This document shows, piece after piece, positions 19,401-27,948 of a DNA stretch of 64,000 nucleotides. How positions within the stretch are numbered: position 1 is the first letter of the stretch; every line of letters begins with the position of its first letter. The stretch comes from Sphingobium sp. HWE2-09 (GTDB lineage: Bacteria; Pseudomonadota; Alphaproteobacteria; Sphingomonadales; Sphingomonadaceae): assembly GCF_035989265.1 (NCBI RefSeq), contig NZ_JAYKZX010000003.1:930001-994000 (forward strand). The letters run 5' to 3'. The position numbers and the translations under genes are program-made. The notes under the pieces are model-generated. The model ran no database searches, was not told the origin of the DNA, and saw nothing but the letters and a program-made list of their open reading frames with translations.

Positions 19401-22400
19401 ATTGGAACAGCTGTTCACTGTTCGTAGTCCATTCGGCGAGGCGCGATCGGACCGAGGCGAGCGGGATCTTGGCTGGATCCACGGCACCGAGCGCATACTC
19501 CCGATCGAGCCGAAGATAATCGAACAACGCCGAGAGATCGTTCATCAATCCCGCTCGCGTCGTCATAGCGGCATCGGCAAGCCGCTGGGGCTCGGTGTGA
19601 TCGGCAATGCCGCTGACAAGTAACCTGATATCTGCGTTCTTGGCAATCCAGTCGGCCGCGTTCCGCAGCGCCGCCCACTCGCTTTGCGCGGACCGCCAAG
19701 CCTCTCCGAACACCTCGCCGCCGAGTGGTTCCGCCGCTGCGATAGCCGCGGCTGCTCGTTGGCCCTCGGCTAGGGTCGCCAGGCGCGACCGGCGAAGGTT
19801 AAGGTCTAGTTGACCGTCGCGCATCCACGTAGCCGAGATGCGGTCCGCGAGATGCAGACGGGTTACCGCAGCCGATGCCGCCACCAGATCCGCTTCGATC
19901 GCGTCGTCGGCATCGCCGAACACCACCGTGCCAGCTTTCCAGAGGTCGCTATAGATCGCAGATAAGACCGTGGTTGCTGCTTCGACGGAAGCCGTTGCGC
20001 GATGCGTCGCAATTCTGATCGCGTCGCGATCCGGCAATCGCGCAGCGATCTGGCGCGGAACGGAACCCGTAATTTTGAGCGTGCGCATCCAGTCGACCAG
20101 ACGGATCAACGGCTCTGACGTCGATCGCTCGCCCCGCCAGTCCCGGCCAAAGGCTGCGCGCGCGAAGGCATCTTCGTCCTCCACAATTGCAAGGGCGGTG
20201 CGTCCGCGCGCGAGCGCGTCGAGGATCGCCAGCGTTGCTTCAAGCGGGGCGTCCGGCCGGGTCAGCACCGAACGCGCAAGGCGGTTGGCCTGACGCCATT
20301 CACCACTGAAAACCTTGAAGAAACCCGATCCATGCGCGGCGAGCGTCGCCCGTGTCGCCGACATATCCATCGTCCACGCAGCTTCGGTGAGGCCGCCATC
20401 GATAGCACCGCGAGCAGCTTCGAGAGTTGCCACCGCTGCTGCAATGTCAGCAGCGCGCTCTGTTTCATTTTCCCAGCAAACTGCGGCCAGTGCGACAGGA
20501 TCAGCGTCTGGCGCCGCAGCGACACGATCACCGATCTGCAATTGTCGCTTTGCTTCCGCAAGCGTAGCGGGCGTGTCAAAGCCAAGCAATCGAGCCAGCA
20601 TGCCGGTTTCTTCGATCACCCGCGGAACGAGGGTATGGGCTTCGGCAAGCCTTTCAAGTGCTTCGCCAGAGAAATCCGGCGGCAGAAAGGCAAGCGCTGC
20701 GGAAGGCTCGACGAGGTCAACAGACCAAACATCCTCGGCTACCGCATCCTTTAGGGTTGTACGGATCGTCGCGTGACGCGTGCCAATGTCGATCAGCGCA
20801 TCGATTTCGGCACGCTGTGCTTCCCAATCGGGATGGCCGATCGCAGTGTTCGACAACGCGGGTGCTGTGGCGATCCGCTGTGCCAGCGTTGTTAGCGAAT
20901 TGAGACTTTGTAAATTCAGAGGCGGCGTCTGCACGAGTAGCTCGGCGAGCGTGGCAAGATCGGCGATGCTGCCGTCGATCCGAACTACCAGCATTTCAAT
21001 GCGATCCCGCAATCGGTCGCCATCCGTCGGCAGGATCGACGACGATCCGACACCGCGCCAGACATGCTCGTCCGCCCGCCCGATCGCGACGATTCGTTCG
21101 ATCAGTTCACCGATTACGCCATGGCGTTTGGCGAAGTCGTCATCCGACCATGTTTCTGGGCTGTCGAGCGCAATATCGCTCGGCTTCCGGCCGTCCTGAC
21201 GGAGCCGCGTAAGCTGTCCGACCACCTGATAGGGCGTTAGCGCGGAAGCCTGATGCGCTTTATGCATACGGTCGGCATGGGCGTTCAGCGTATCGCGCGC
21301 TTCCCGTAACCGCACATGCAGTGTCCCAGGATCGCGGCCTTTCGGCGCGCCCAGTTCCCAGCTGCGCCGCAATTCCTCCAACAACGCCTTTTTGTTTGCC
21401 TTGTTGCTGTGCAGCTCGAGGCAGGCGTCGCCTACGCCGGTGGCGTCCAGTCGCCGTTTCACGACCTCCAGCGCGGCCATTTTTTCGGCGACGAACAGTA
21501 CGCGCTTTCCGTCCGCAACGGCGGACGCAATGATATTGGCAATTGTCTGGCTCTTGCCCGTTCCCGGCGGACCTTGGATGACCATATCGCGGCCTCGACG
21601 GACCTCATGCACGGTCAGCGCCTGCGAGCTGTCACTGTCGAGGATGTGCAGCATTTCCGCGGGCGAGATATGCGGATCAATGTTGCTATCTTCCGGAATC
21701 ATCTCGGCATCCGGCTCGAAGCCGTCAGACAGCAGGCCGCGGATCAGGGCGCGCTCGGTGATCTTGCCCGTCGCCGGCCAGTTTTCCGGATCGAGATCGC
21801 GATACATCAGGAACTTCGCGAACGAGAAGAACCCGAGCACCATCTGGTCCTCGATCACTTCCCATCCCGGCTTCGCGCACACCGCCTCCGCCACTTCCGC
21901 AAGATAGGCGGTCGGATCGAATGCATCGCCAGCCTCGAACATCGGCAAACGAATGCCGTGCAGGCGATCGAGAAATATCTCCAGCGACAGGTTGGAGGCA
22001 TAATCGTCCGGCCGCACGCGCAGCTTGAATTTCTCGCCCGCATTGCCGCGTTCGAGACTGACCGGCACCAGTATCAGCGGCGCATAACGGATGTTGGCGG
22101 CATTCTGCGGGTCGATCCATTTCAGAGCGCCGAGCGCCAGAAACAGAATATTGACGCCCTGTTCCTCTTCCAGAGTGCGGGCATCATTATAGAGTTCAAG
22201 CAACCGCTTTTGCAGTCCCTTTGGCGTGAAACGCGTCTGAAGGCGCGTATCGCTGTGCCGCGCGCTGACGCCGCGCTCGTCGATCTCATCATCCTCGGGT
22301 TGAGCAAGCTCATCGATCTCGTCTATCTCGTCTGTAGGTTCGGTTTCGTCGCCAGCACGCTCTGCCTTTCCGGCGACGAAAGTGAACGGACGACTGTCCC

Positions 22401-22614
22401 GCACCAGCAGCCGAAAAATTTCGGCGGTCTTTTCGTCGACGATCTCCACCGCACGGGCGCCCTTGGCCGAGCGCGGCATATTCAGCAGACGATTGCGGGC
22501 CGAGAGATCAAGCAATTCGGTTCGCGCGCGGTCCAATTTCTCATGCAGCGGCAGGTTACTCTGAAAAATCGAGGTCTGCTCACCGACAACGTCTTGCACT
22601 GGATTAGTCGCCAT
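16489..22614 (-). CDS. Hhe-type antiphage protein: DUF4011-SF1 helicase-Vsr-like nuclease-DUF3320-AlbA
   Basis: Single 2,041-residue multidomain protein. In order: a DUF4011-like N-terminal region (LSARNRLLNMP), Walker A GPPGTGKS near residue 350, a long helical insertion, Walker B MDEASQ near 1235, then GDPKQLPP, HYRSKH and NVLISRAKQRC (SF1 motifs III, IV, VI). A Vsr/DUF559-like nuclease segment (FYIDLAV...GIECDG) lies near 1580, a DUF3320-like segment follows, and a C-terminal AlbA_2/Schlafen-type DNA-binding domain (RLEFKETLRW, GGTLLIGVADDG) begins near 1890. The helicase-nuclease architecture is known as an antiphage gene called Hhe; the AlbA extension is the unusual part. I chose the ATG at 22614, preceded by a GGGCGGGA-like site, over 22662, which has none. 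It is the only gene between the two arm repeats. Confidence 0.85.
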   Translation of the reverse strand: MATNPVQDVVGEQTSIFQSNLPLHEKLDRARTELLDLSARNRLLNMPRSAKGARAVEIVDEKTAEIFRLLVRDSRPFTFVAGKAERAGDETEPTDEIDEIDELAQPEDDEIDERGVSARHSDTRLQTRFTPKGLQKRLLELYNDARTLEEEQGVNILFLALGALKWIDPQNAANIRYAPLILVPVSLERGNAGEKFKLRVRPDDYASNLSLEIFLDRLHGIRLPMFEAGDAFDPTAYLAEVAEAVCAKPGWEVIEDQMVLGFFSFAKFLMYRDLDPENWPATGKITERALIRGLLSDGFEPDAEMIPEDSNIDPHISPAEMLHILDSDSSQALTVHEVRRGRDMVIQGPPGTGKSQTIANIIASAVADGKRVLFVAEKMAALEVVKRRLDATGVGDACLELHSNKANKKALLEELRRSWELGAPKGRDPGTLHVRLREARDTLNAHADRMHKAHQASALTPYQVVGQLTRLRQDGRKPSDIALDSPETWSDDDFAKRHGVIGELIERIVAIGRADEHVWRGVGSSSILPTDGDRLRDRIEMLVVRIDGSIADLATLAELLVQTPPLNLQSLNSLTTLAQRIATAPALSNTAIGHPDWEAQRAEIDALIDIGTRHATIRTTLKDAVAEDVWSVDLVEPSAALAFLPPDFSGEALERLAEAHTLVPRVIEETGMLARLLGFDTPATLAEAKRQLQIGDRVAAAPDADPVALAAVCWENETERAADIAAAVATLEAARGAIDGGLTEAAWTMDMSATRATLAAHGSGFFKVFSGEWRQANRLARSVLTRPDAPLEATLAILDALARGRTALAIVEDEDAFARAAFGRDWRGERSTSEPLIRLVDWMRTLKITGSVPRQIAARLPDRDAIRIATHRATASVEAATTVLSAIYSDLWKAGTVVFGDADDAIEADLVAASAAVTRLHLADRISATWMRDGQLDLNLRRSRLATLAEGQRAAAAIAAAEPLGGEVFGEAWRSAQSEWAALRNAADWIAKNADIRLLVSGIADHTEPQRLADAAMTTRAGLMNDLSALFDYLRLDREYALGAVDPAKIPLASVRSRLAEWTTNSEQLFQWVAYRDRAGRASSLGCEDIVRRLADGRLTPDTALAAFEMAYYEAVYADQVTADPSLGIFDGTLHGRLARDFAEMDRQRIASASLEVVRAHHARVPARDGGAVGPLGVLRAEIARKRGHMPIRKLMEQAGPAIQALKPVFMMSPLSVAQFLAPGILEFDLLVMDEASQIQPVDALGAVARAKQVVVVGDPKQLPPTAFFSKMTSGGDNDDDGEDAVGRVADIESILGLFTARGLPMRMLRWHYRSKHQSLIAVSNRQFYENKLFIVPSPYTAEAGMGLRFHHIADGIFDTGTTRTNIVEAKIVAKAIIAHARNHPDLSLGVAAFSSAQRRAIVDQLELLRRALPPQVEAFFQAHHAEPFFVKNLENVQGDERDVIFISVGYGPTMPGGRVPMRFGPLGTDGGERRLNVLISRAKQRCEVFASMTDEDIDPDFASTRKGVFAFRLFLHFARTGRMTLAESTGRDHDSVFEEQVAKALQARGLQVHRQVGLAGFYIDLAVADPDRPGRYLLGIECDGASYHGARSARDRDRLRQSVLESHGWSIHRVWSTDWFQRPAEQLDLIISRVEAAKAEHDAQATGIAAKRAVPFEIVTIEREDVTEIGITAIDETTDTVAAYMEATISRPSHIVSELHDAPRGILSGLAEQVVEVEGPVHLDEIVARIRAAWGLKRAGGRIQTAIEQAVDVSARTGRLARDGDFLSIPGRQANVRDRSAVISTTLRRCEALPPAELERAVLDIVRTHFGATDDQIALAVSRAIGFKSTSSQLRTLIGDVVTAAIAKGWLDRKNGVLVTGADAPVATVPVSAPSPLVTLIAEGEHERLEFKETLRWDVAAAIQNKKLEEVVIKTLAGFANRVGGTLLIGVADDGTIRGLERDYACLGGNSDRMQLHLTNLVTNHFGQAYRAARIRIGFPEHEGTEVCRIDIDRSPSPVFVTTKDARDTPAERFFVRSGNSTQELSPSQTAAYIREHFGG

Positions 22615-22763
22615 TTTGTCCCGCCCTCGATTCGATGCGGTCATTAAGGCTGCGAGGGACATTCAAGTCCACAAAAGTTTGAACGAATAGAGTGATGCAT
22701 CCGGATCAGGAGGTAACAAACCAAGTGTGAACAGTTGCCCAAAGCTGTCCTGAAGGGTCGATT

Positions 22764-22813
22764 TTGGTACACCCGGCATGAAAGCGATGGGCGCTCAGAT
22801 CATTGGGAATTTC
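22764..22813. repeat. Fifty-base arm repeat, copy 2 (C/B junction)
   Basis: Matches copy 1 at 16412 in 42 of 50 positions. Just before it (22736-22752) TGCCCAAAGCTGTCCTGAA resembles TGCCCAAAGCTGACCGGAA at 29723-29741, which precedes the attachment motif at the end of the unit B recombinase. So this site looks like a right end joined to a left end. The 22615-22863 interval otherwise shows no gene. Confidence 0.7.
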
Positions 22814-22863
22814 GGTGGCACGACCGCCCCTTGAGGCTGTCCCGTCATCGCTCCTACTCAGTT

Positions 22864-23598
22864 TCAGCCCATCATCAGTAGCACAGGAACATCCTGTTCT
22901 TCACGAGCGGCGCCCAGCCATTCGCGTGCGTGTGCGTTTTTCGTCTGTAGTGAGATCAACGGAGCAGCACGGCTGAGAGCAACCGCCTCACGGGCACGCA
23001 AAGCCGCTGCTGCGCTGCGCGCTTCAGTCGCCATCAACGCCAGCGCGTCGCCAGCAACTTCCGTGCCGGGAGCCGTTTTCCACTCCGGGGCTGCGATCCA
23101 TGAGCGCGAGAGGTCAGCTGCCCCTAGGCTCCCTGTCAGTCGTTCGAGCCTGAGAGCATCGTCCTGAGCGACGCTGATCGCCGCCGCCATCTCGCCCGAT
23201 AGCGCCAATGCTCCAATACGCAACCCGGACGCCATCGTGCATGCCTCAAGCAACGGCGTCGCTTCGGCAATCGCATACGGTCTTGCGTCCAGAATCCGAC
23301 GCGCACGTCCGCTGAAGAAACTGCCAAGATTATCAGCCTCATCAGCATCGCGATGCCATCCGATCTCGGCCTTATCGGTGCTCATGCTCCAACGCATATC
23401 GACCCGCTCGGCCAGCCCACGCAGGCGATCAAGCATATCATCGAGCTTTTCCGTACGATCGCGGGCGAACTCGTCAAGTAGTTGATCGAGCTTGCCATCT
23501 AGCGCACGCACATGCGCGCGCACGCCATCAATCTTTTTGCTCATAACTGCAAAACCGACTGCCGACACTCCGATGCCCGATACGTCCGTCGAGGCCAT
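22864..23598 (-). CDS. Hypothetical membrane-anchored coiled-coil protein beside the relaxase
   Basis: 244 residues. Near the N-terminus GIGVSAVGFAVMSKKID looks like one short membrane or hydrophobic helix, followed by a strongly charged coiled coil (VRALDGKLDQLLDEFARDRTEKLDDMLDRL) and an Ala-rich helical remainder. No known domain is recognised. The frame overlaps the 3' end of the relaxase gene by about 70 bases, suggesting an operon with it. I use ATG 23598 because AAGGCGG precedes it; ATG 23637 and 23544 are also in frame. A role in relaxosome anchoring is a guess from position only. Confidence 0.6.
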   Translation of the reverse strand: MASTDVSGIGVSAVGFAVMSKKIDGVRAHVRALDGKLDQLLDEFARDRTEKLDDMLDRLRGLAERVDMRWSMSTDKAEIGWHRDADEADNLGSFFSGRARRILDARPYAIAEATPLLEACTMASGLRIGALALSGEMAAAISVAQDDALRLERLTGSLGAADLSRSWIAAPEWKTAPGTEVAGDALALMATEARSAAAALRAREAVALSRAAPLISLQTKNAHAREWLGAAREEQDVPVLLMMG

Positions 23599-24850
23599 GG
23601 CCGACCGCCTTGATGTGATCGCGGATCTGCCCGACATGCCGCGACACTTCAGCGATGCGGCGCCGCTGGTCGATCACCGTCAGGCTGGCCCCGGTGAAAT
23701 CCATGAGCCGCTCCGTCAGGCGCGCAACATGGGCAGTATCGTCCGCGTCCCGCGCGGCCTCGTTGCGTTCAACGATGCGGGCGTTTTGCTCGATCACGGC
23801 AATGGCCTCGCCGCGATCATGCGCGGCCATGCGCTCAGGACCAACGTGCGTCTGGCGCTCGGCATTCAGCCCGCGTTCCTGATAGCTCTGGTGGGTAAAC
23901 CGCACTGCCAGCCCTGCTTTGCGGCAAGCCTGATTCATATGCGCTGCCGCCTCCGCGCGGAGCCGCTTCAGGCCAGCTTCATCGGTAAGGCCGTTCACCT
24001 TTTCCTGTGCGATCGCCCACTGATGATCGCCGGTGCGTTCGCACGGACGCGTCGAGAAGCAGACATGGGCGTGATAATTGCGCTCGTCACCGCTTTCGTC
24101 CGGTCTGTGGACGGCCGCGATCCAGGGCATTCCCAGGCGCCCGAAGTTACGCTCGCAGAAGTCCTTCACAAGGTCATGCCGCTGTGCAGGCGTCAGCTGG
24201 TGCGGGAGGTTCCAGACGATGCGACACTGGACCTTTGCATTGGCGCGGTAGCCTTCCTCCACAGCCTCCAGGGCGCGCCAGCAGGCGGCAATTTCCTCGA
24301 CGGTTTCGCCCATATTGGTGAGCGACACGACATTCTGATCGACGCCGTCAGTTTCCAGCGCCGCCTCGCGCAGGATGTAGATGATATGGTCTGCCGATAT
24401 GCCATGCCGCCACTTCTTCGATTTCAGCCCCATGTATCGCACGCGAAAATACAATGCGACGCGGCCGCGCCCGTCTACAAGCGGCGCCTCATATTTACGG
24501 ATGGCGCGCGGCTGCACCTGAGATTTCCGGGCTGCACGGACAGCCGTGCCCGACCGTCTCCTCGCATCCGTCCGCTGACCAGCGGTTTCGCGCGCACGCG
24601 GCATGCGGACGTGGAGCGACTTGCCCCAGGTGCCGCCCATCGACCGCTCGACCTCCTGTTCAGCGCGGGCATGATCGATGGCGTCCTTTCTTGCACGCAG
24701 TTTTCGCAATATCTCGCACCGCCGCCGCGCCCCTTCGATCGTGCGGTCAGCGGCCAGCATCCGCCGCGCGGTGCGATCCCCCGCCATGAAGATGCGGCAG
24801 ATCGCAGCGTCCGCTTGCGCCCAGATTTCTGTCTCCGTCTTCAGCAGCAC
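23528..24850 (-). CDS. MobA/MobL-family conjugative relaxase
   Basis: 440-residue strand transferase predicted to nick an origin of transfer and pilot the strand. The metal-binding histidine motif appears in NYHAHVCFSTRP, and a conserved upstream block reads KKWRHGISADHIIYILREA, typical of the MobA/MobL group. About 110 residues precede the recognisable domain, so the true start may be internal; the frame opens at a GTG (24850) with AGGA nine bases upstream. A nested inverted repeat just upstream (24879-24947) is a candidate nick region. Confidence 0.8.
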   Translation of the reverse strand: MLLKTETEIWAQADAAICRIFMAGDRTARRMLAADRTIEGARRRCEILRKLRARKDAIDHARAEQEVERSMGGTWGKSLHVRMPRARETAGQRTDARRRSGTAVRAARKSQVQPRAIRKYEAPLVDGRGRVALYFRVRYMGLKSKKWRHGISADHIIYILREAALETDGVDQNVVSLTNMGETVEEIAACWRALEAVEEGYRANAKVQCRIVWNLPHQLTPAQRHDLVKDFCERNFGRLGMPWIAAVHRPDESGDERNYHAHVCFSTRPCERTGDHQWAIAQEKVNGLTDEAGLKRLRAEAAAHMNQACRKAGLAVRFTHQSYQERGLNAERQTHVGPERMAAHDRGEAIAVIEQNARIVERNEAARDADDTAHVARLTERLMDFTGASLTVIDQRRRIAEVSRHVGQIRDHIKAVGHGLDGRIGHRSVGSRFCSYEQKD

Positions 24851-24878
24851 GACATGCTGTCCTTTGCGCCGCAGGCAT

Positions 24879-24947
24879 GGGGGGTGGGATCATCGAGCAA
24901 AAGCGAAGTTGACCGGGGTCAACGTTTCTTTCGCATTCCCACCCCCC
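24879..24947. repeat. Nested inverted repeat upstream of the relaxase (candidate oriT or operator)
   Basis: Outer arms of 11 bases match perfectly (GGGGGGTGGGA 24879-24889, TCCCACCCCCC 24937-24947). Between them is an inner palindrome GTTGACC-GG-GGTCAAC (24908-24923). It sits in the 287-base space between the divergent relaxase and 25138 genes, the usual place of an origin of transfer; a shared operator is the alternative. Confidence 0.55.
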
Positions 24948-25137
24948 CTGCCTTCCTTCCTGTCTGGAACTGGTTTTGCCGTGTTCGCTTCATATGGTCT
25001 GCGGGCCATACTCATCCTTGCTCTGTCGTGAGGACTGTCAGCGCCGGGCGATACAGACGAACTGGAGTAATCCCCGCAGCCACATCCAGCCAGATCGCGA
25101 TGATGACCATGTTCGAAACGGAACATGGAGAATGAAG

Positions 25138-25845
25138 ATGGATTTCAACGCAGAAGAGCTTCGCCGTCGCCGCGCCTTCGAAGGCGCCCGCGATGCCAAG
25201 GCGAAAGCCGACGCAAAGGCGGCGAAGGCGAGGCAGAGGGTCCGGGCCGCCAAGGCCCGCCTCAACGCGACCACGCGCAGCGAGCAGTGGCACAGGATGA
25301 GCGTTGGCTGGCTTGACCGTGAGGCTGGGTACACGGGTGAGATGGCATCTGCGCGCGTATATCTGCGCACCCTCCCGATCCGTGAATATGTCGAGCAGAT
25401 CTCACCCTATGCGGTCAGCATGCCGGACGCCACTAACATCCAGATGGAGGCGGCGGCGGTGCGCGACAATCTCGACGCCTGGACGAAGGAGGGTGATGCT
25501 CTCCTGCTCGAACGCGCGAAGGCCGACTATGTCGCCGAATGCGCGAGTTTCGACAAATGGGAGCGCGACAATCCGGACAAGGGCGGCTGGCGTACGCAGA
25601 AGTCAACGCGGGCGCAGTGGCTCCTCATGCTGCGCACCGCCGACGCGCTGGGCATCGCCCCGCTTCGTAGCGCCAATCGCGGCCAGGCGCATGACTGGTT
25701 GCGGGCTAACGGCGGCAACATCCGTCTCGCTGCCGCCAACAATGGCACCACCGGGGACATGCCGCCTACTCCGGATCGCCCTGACGACGAAGGTGCCCCT
25801 GCTGGCAGCACCGATGCCGCGCAGGATGGCGGAGACATATCGTGA
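25138..25845 (+). CDS. Hypothetical Ala/Lys-rich protein, unit B
   Basis: 235-residue soluble protein of unknown function. The first 60 residues are a highly basic Ala/Lys/Arg helix (AKADAKAAKARQRVRAAKARL), followed by a globular region with SEQWHRMSVGWLDREAGYTGE and a Pro/Asp-rich acidic tail. GGAG seven bases upstream supports ATG 25138. The gene overlaps the next one (GTG 25842), making a three-gene operon divergent from the relaxase. Lys-rich helices suggest nucleic-acid contact, but nothing more can be said. Confidence 0.6.
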   Translation: MDFNAEELRRRRAFEGARDAKAKADAKAAKARQRVRAAKARLNATTRSEQWHRMSVGWLDREAGYTGEMASARVYLRTLPIREYVEQISPYAVSMPDATNIQMEAAAVRDNLDAWTKEGDALLLERAKADYVAECASFDKWERDNPDKGGWRTQKSTRAQWLLMLRTADALGIAPLRSANRGQAHDWLRANGGNIRLAAANNGTTGDMPPTPDRPDDEGAPAGSTDAAQDGGDIS

Positions 25846-26150
25846 GCGGGGTGCTCGACACGCCGCGCACGGTGACGATCGGCGGCCGCACCGAGACGTT
25901 TCGCAATTACGCCGAACTCGCCGAACGTGCGGACATCTTCATCGAGGCAATTCAGAGGATTGAGGCGCGGATGAGTGCCGGTGGGTCGAGCGACGACTGG
26001 GCGAGGCTAGCTGAGGCTGCGGGAGCGCTGGAGCAGATTTGCAACATCCAGACTGAATGGCTCGCCGAACATGATGCGCAGATCGCAGCGGACATCGAGC
26101 AGGTCCGCCGGGACATCCGCAATCTCACCCTCTCATCCGACACCGACTAG
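25842..26150 (+). CDS. Small hypothetical protein, unit B
   Basis: 102 residues starting at GTG 25842, inside the stop of the preceding gene. The protein is acidic and helical (ITVGGRTE-like beta start, then long helices ending IRNLTLSSDTD), with no recognised domain. Tight coupling with both neighbours argues for a real gene working with them. Confidence 0.6.
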   Translation: MSGVLDTPRTVTIGGRTETFRNYAELAERADIFIEAIQRIEARMSAGGSSDDWARLAEAAGALEQICNIQTEWLAEHDAQIAADIEQVRRDIRNLTLSSDTD

Positions 26151-26164
26151 ACCGGAGAACAATA

Positions 26165-27907
26165 GTGGGCTTTATCGGCAACATCGAGACTGCATTGCAC
26201 ACGGCCGGGATCGCTCATACGAGCGACCCCGGTTCGCCGCTCCGGCGCGGCTGGGATTATTGGATCCCTGGCAAACCCGAGATGCGCCCGCTCCAGGCGA
26301 CGGATGGCCGCGGTATCGCGCGCACGCCACATCCCCTTATTCTTAGTGAAGTGCGACTGCCGAAGAACGCTCATGCCCTCCTGGACGTCGGCATGAGCAA
26401 AGATGCACTTGTCGGCGGGATATGGCGGCAATTGCTCATTCGCCCTGGCGATGCCGATGCCAAGAACCGCAACGATCCATTTTCAGTCATCCGCTTCGAC
26501 TCCTTCTGCAGCCGTGCGGAACGGCTCGTAGCCATCGTGGGGCATCAACCGCGCGATCTCGCGCTCTACTATGCAAACGTCGAGAAGCGCGACAGGAAGC
26601 TCTATCAACTTCTGCTGGCCAAGGATTTCCGTGGTGCCTGGAAGCGCGATCCGCAGATCATTCACGAGCCATGGCCGACATCAGTCCGCCGCCTCTGGCA
26701 TGGTCATGAAAAAGATTATCTTCCGCCGTTCCTGGTCGCGGTTCTCTATGCTGAGACCGCTCGAGCGGCCATGAATCAGTCCGGGCTCATCGAGATGTCG
26801 GTGGACGGCGAGACACTCACAATCAAGCGCACACTTGAGCGCCTGCCCATGGCTCGCACTGAGTTTGCACCGACCGCCATCAGACGCACGGTCGATTATG
26901 CGCCGTTTCAGTCGTTTGCGCTTGATGTACCTGACGAGTTTCGTGACGAGGCCAGCCGCCAGGATGCCCGCAACTGGCTGCCGAGTGCGGCGGCGCGCAT
27001 AGCGCTGATGCATGGCACCTATGGCGGTATAAACTTGACGCCAACCTCTCCAGACGAGGCAAAGCACCTTCAGGCGCTCTACGCGCGCAACCCCGCGCTC
27101 GCAAAAATACCACGCCTGAATCATGGCGAAGCGTTGCCGCGCGTCGATGTGGCTGCCTTCTGGGGGCTGACCTGGCGCAAGAATGGGGCGGTGCGTCTGC
27201 TCGAGATCGCCAATACCGCGCGCGAATGGAATCAGATATTCTGGCCAGACGGGCCCGACCTCTCCGCGCTCCCCCGTCATTTTCTCGCCAAGGCGATCGC
27301 GGTCATCGGCTATGACTGGGTCGCCGAGCAAGATTCCCGAATGGCGCTGACGATGCTTGGCGAGGTTCTTTCGAAGGACGAGAAGACGGAACTCGATTTC
27401 GAAAATTGGGACCCGTTCATGGCCAACCCCGTGGCAATTGACGATCACCTCGGCAACCGCTCCGGCGAAGAAATGCTAAAAGAAGCGGAGGCTCTGATCC
27501 CCATCCTCCCGAAGCCGGGCGAATATGGCTACACAGCACGAAGCCAGGCCCATCTCTGGCTGGACCATGAAGGTGATGACATCGCGCATTACTCCCGGTT
27601 TCAGGCGATAGCCGTCGAGCAGCATGCGCGGGTAACCAGGAAGCAGCCTCCATCCGGTCATATGTCCCACATGCCGGAGAACATCGTCGTGCTCCTGGGC
27701 CGCGAATATCGCGCTGTTTCAAATAGCGGTCATGGACAGCGAGGCCATAATCAGCCTGCGTTGCCGGAGATGACAACCGATCCTGAGGCAGCACGGGGGG
27801 CTCAGATCTTGGGCCAGCAGATATCGCCGCTTTCGACCGATCCGATGCACGCGAAGCATATCCGCGACAGATTGAAGCGCGATAGCGACACAGGCAAAGG
27901 CGAGTAA
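26165..27907 (+). CDS. Large hypothetical protein, unit B
   Basis: 580-residue soluble protein starting with GTG at 26165, 14 bases after the previous gene. I recognise no catalytic motif or membrane segment. Notable features are a Trp-rich N-terminus (RRGWDYWIPGKPEMRPL), a central YAETARAAMN helix, and a hydrophilic His/Gln-rich C-terminus. Its length and place as the last gene of the operon before the recombinase suggest an element-specific function. A structure prediction would be the only route to a role. Confidence 0.65.
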   Translation: MGFIGNIETALHTAGIAHTSDPGSPLRRGWDYWIPGKPEMRPLQATDGRGIARTPHPLILSEVRLPKNAHALLDVGMSKDALVGGIWRQLLIRPGDADAKNRNDPFSVIRFDSFCSRAERLVAIVGHQPRDLALYYANVEKRDRKLYQLLLAKDFRGAWKRDPQIIHEPWPTSVRRLWHGHEKDYLPPFLVAVLYAETARAAMNQSGLIEMSVDGETLTIKRTLERLPMARTEFAPTAIRRTVDYAPFQSFALDVPDEFRDEASRQDARNWLPSAAARIALMHGTYGGINLTPTSPDEAKHLQALYARNPALAKIPRLNHGEALPRVDVAAFWGLTWRKNGAVRLLEIANTAREWNQIFWPDGPDLSALPRHFLAKAIAVIGYDWVAEQDSRMALTMLGEVLSKDEKTELDFENWDPFMANPVAIDDHLGNRSGEEMLKEAEALIPILPKPGEYGYTARSQAHLWLDHEGDDIAHYSRFQAIAVEQHARVTRKQPPSGHMSHMPENIVVLLGREYRAVSNSGHGQRGHNQPALPEMTTDPEAARGAQILGQQISPLSTDPMHAKHIRDRLKRDSDTGKGE

Positions 27908-27948
27908 CCCCCGCAGCCTCCATATGGTGATCCTGTGATGCCCGGCTG

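Noticed and set aside
21316..22647. Plus-strand frame of 443 codons opposite the Hhe-type gene
   Set aside because: Antisense shadow with no domain or ribosome site.
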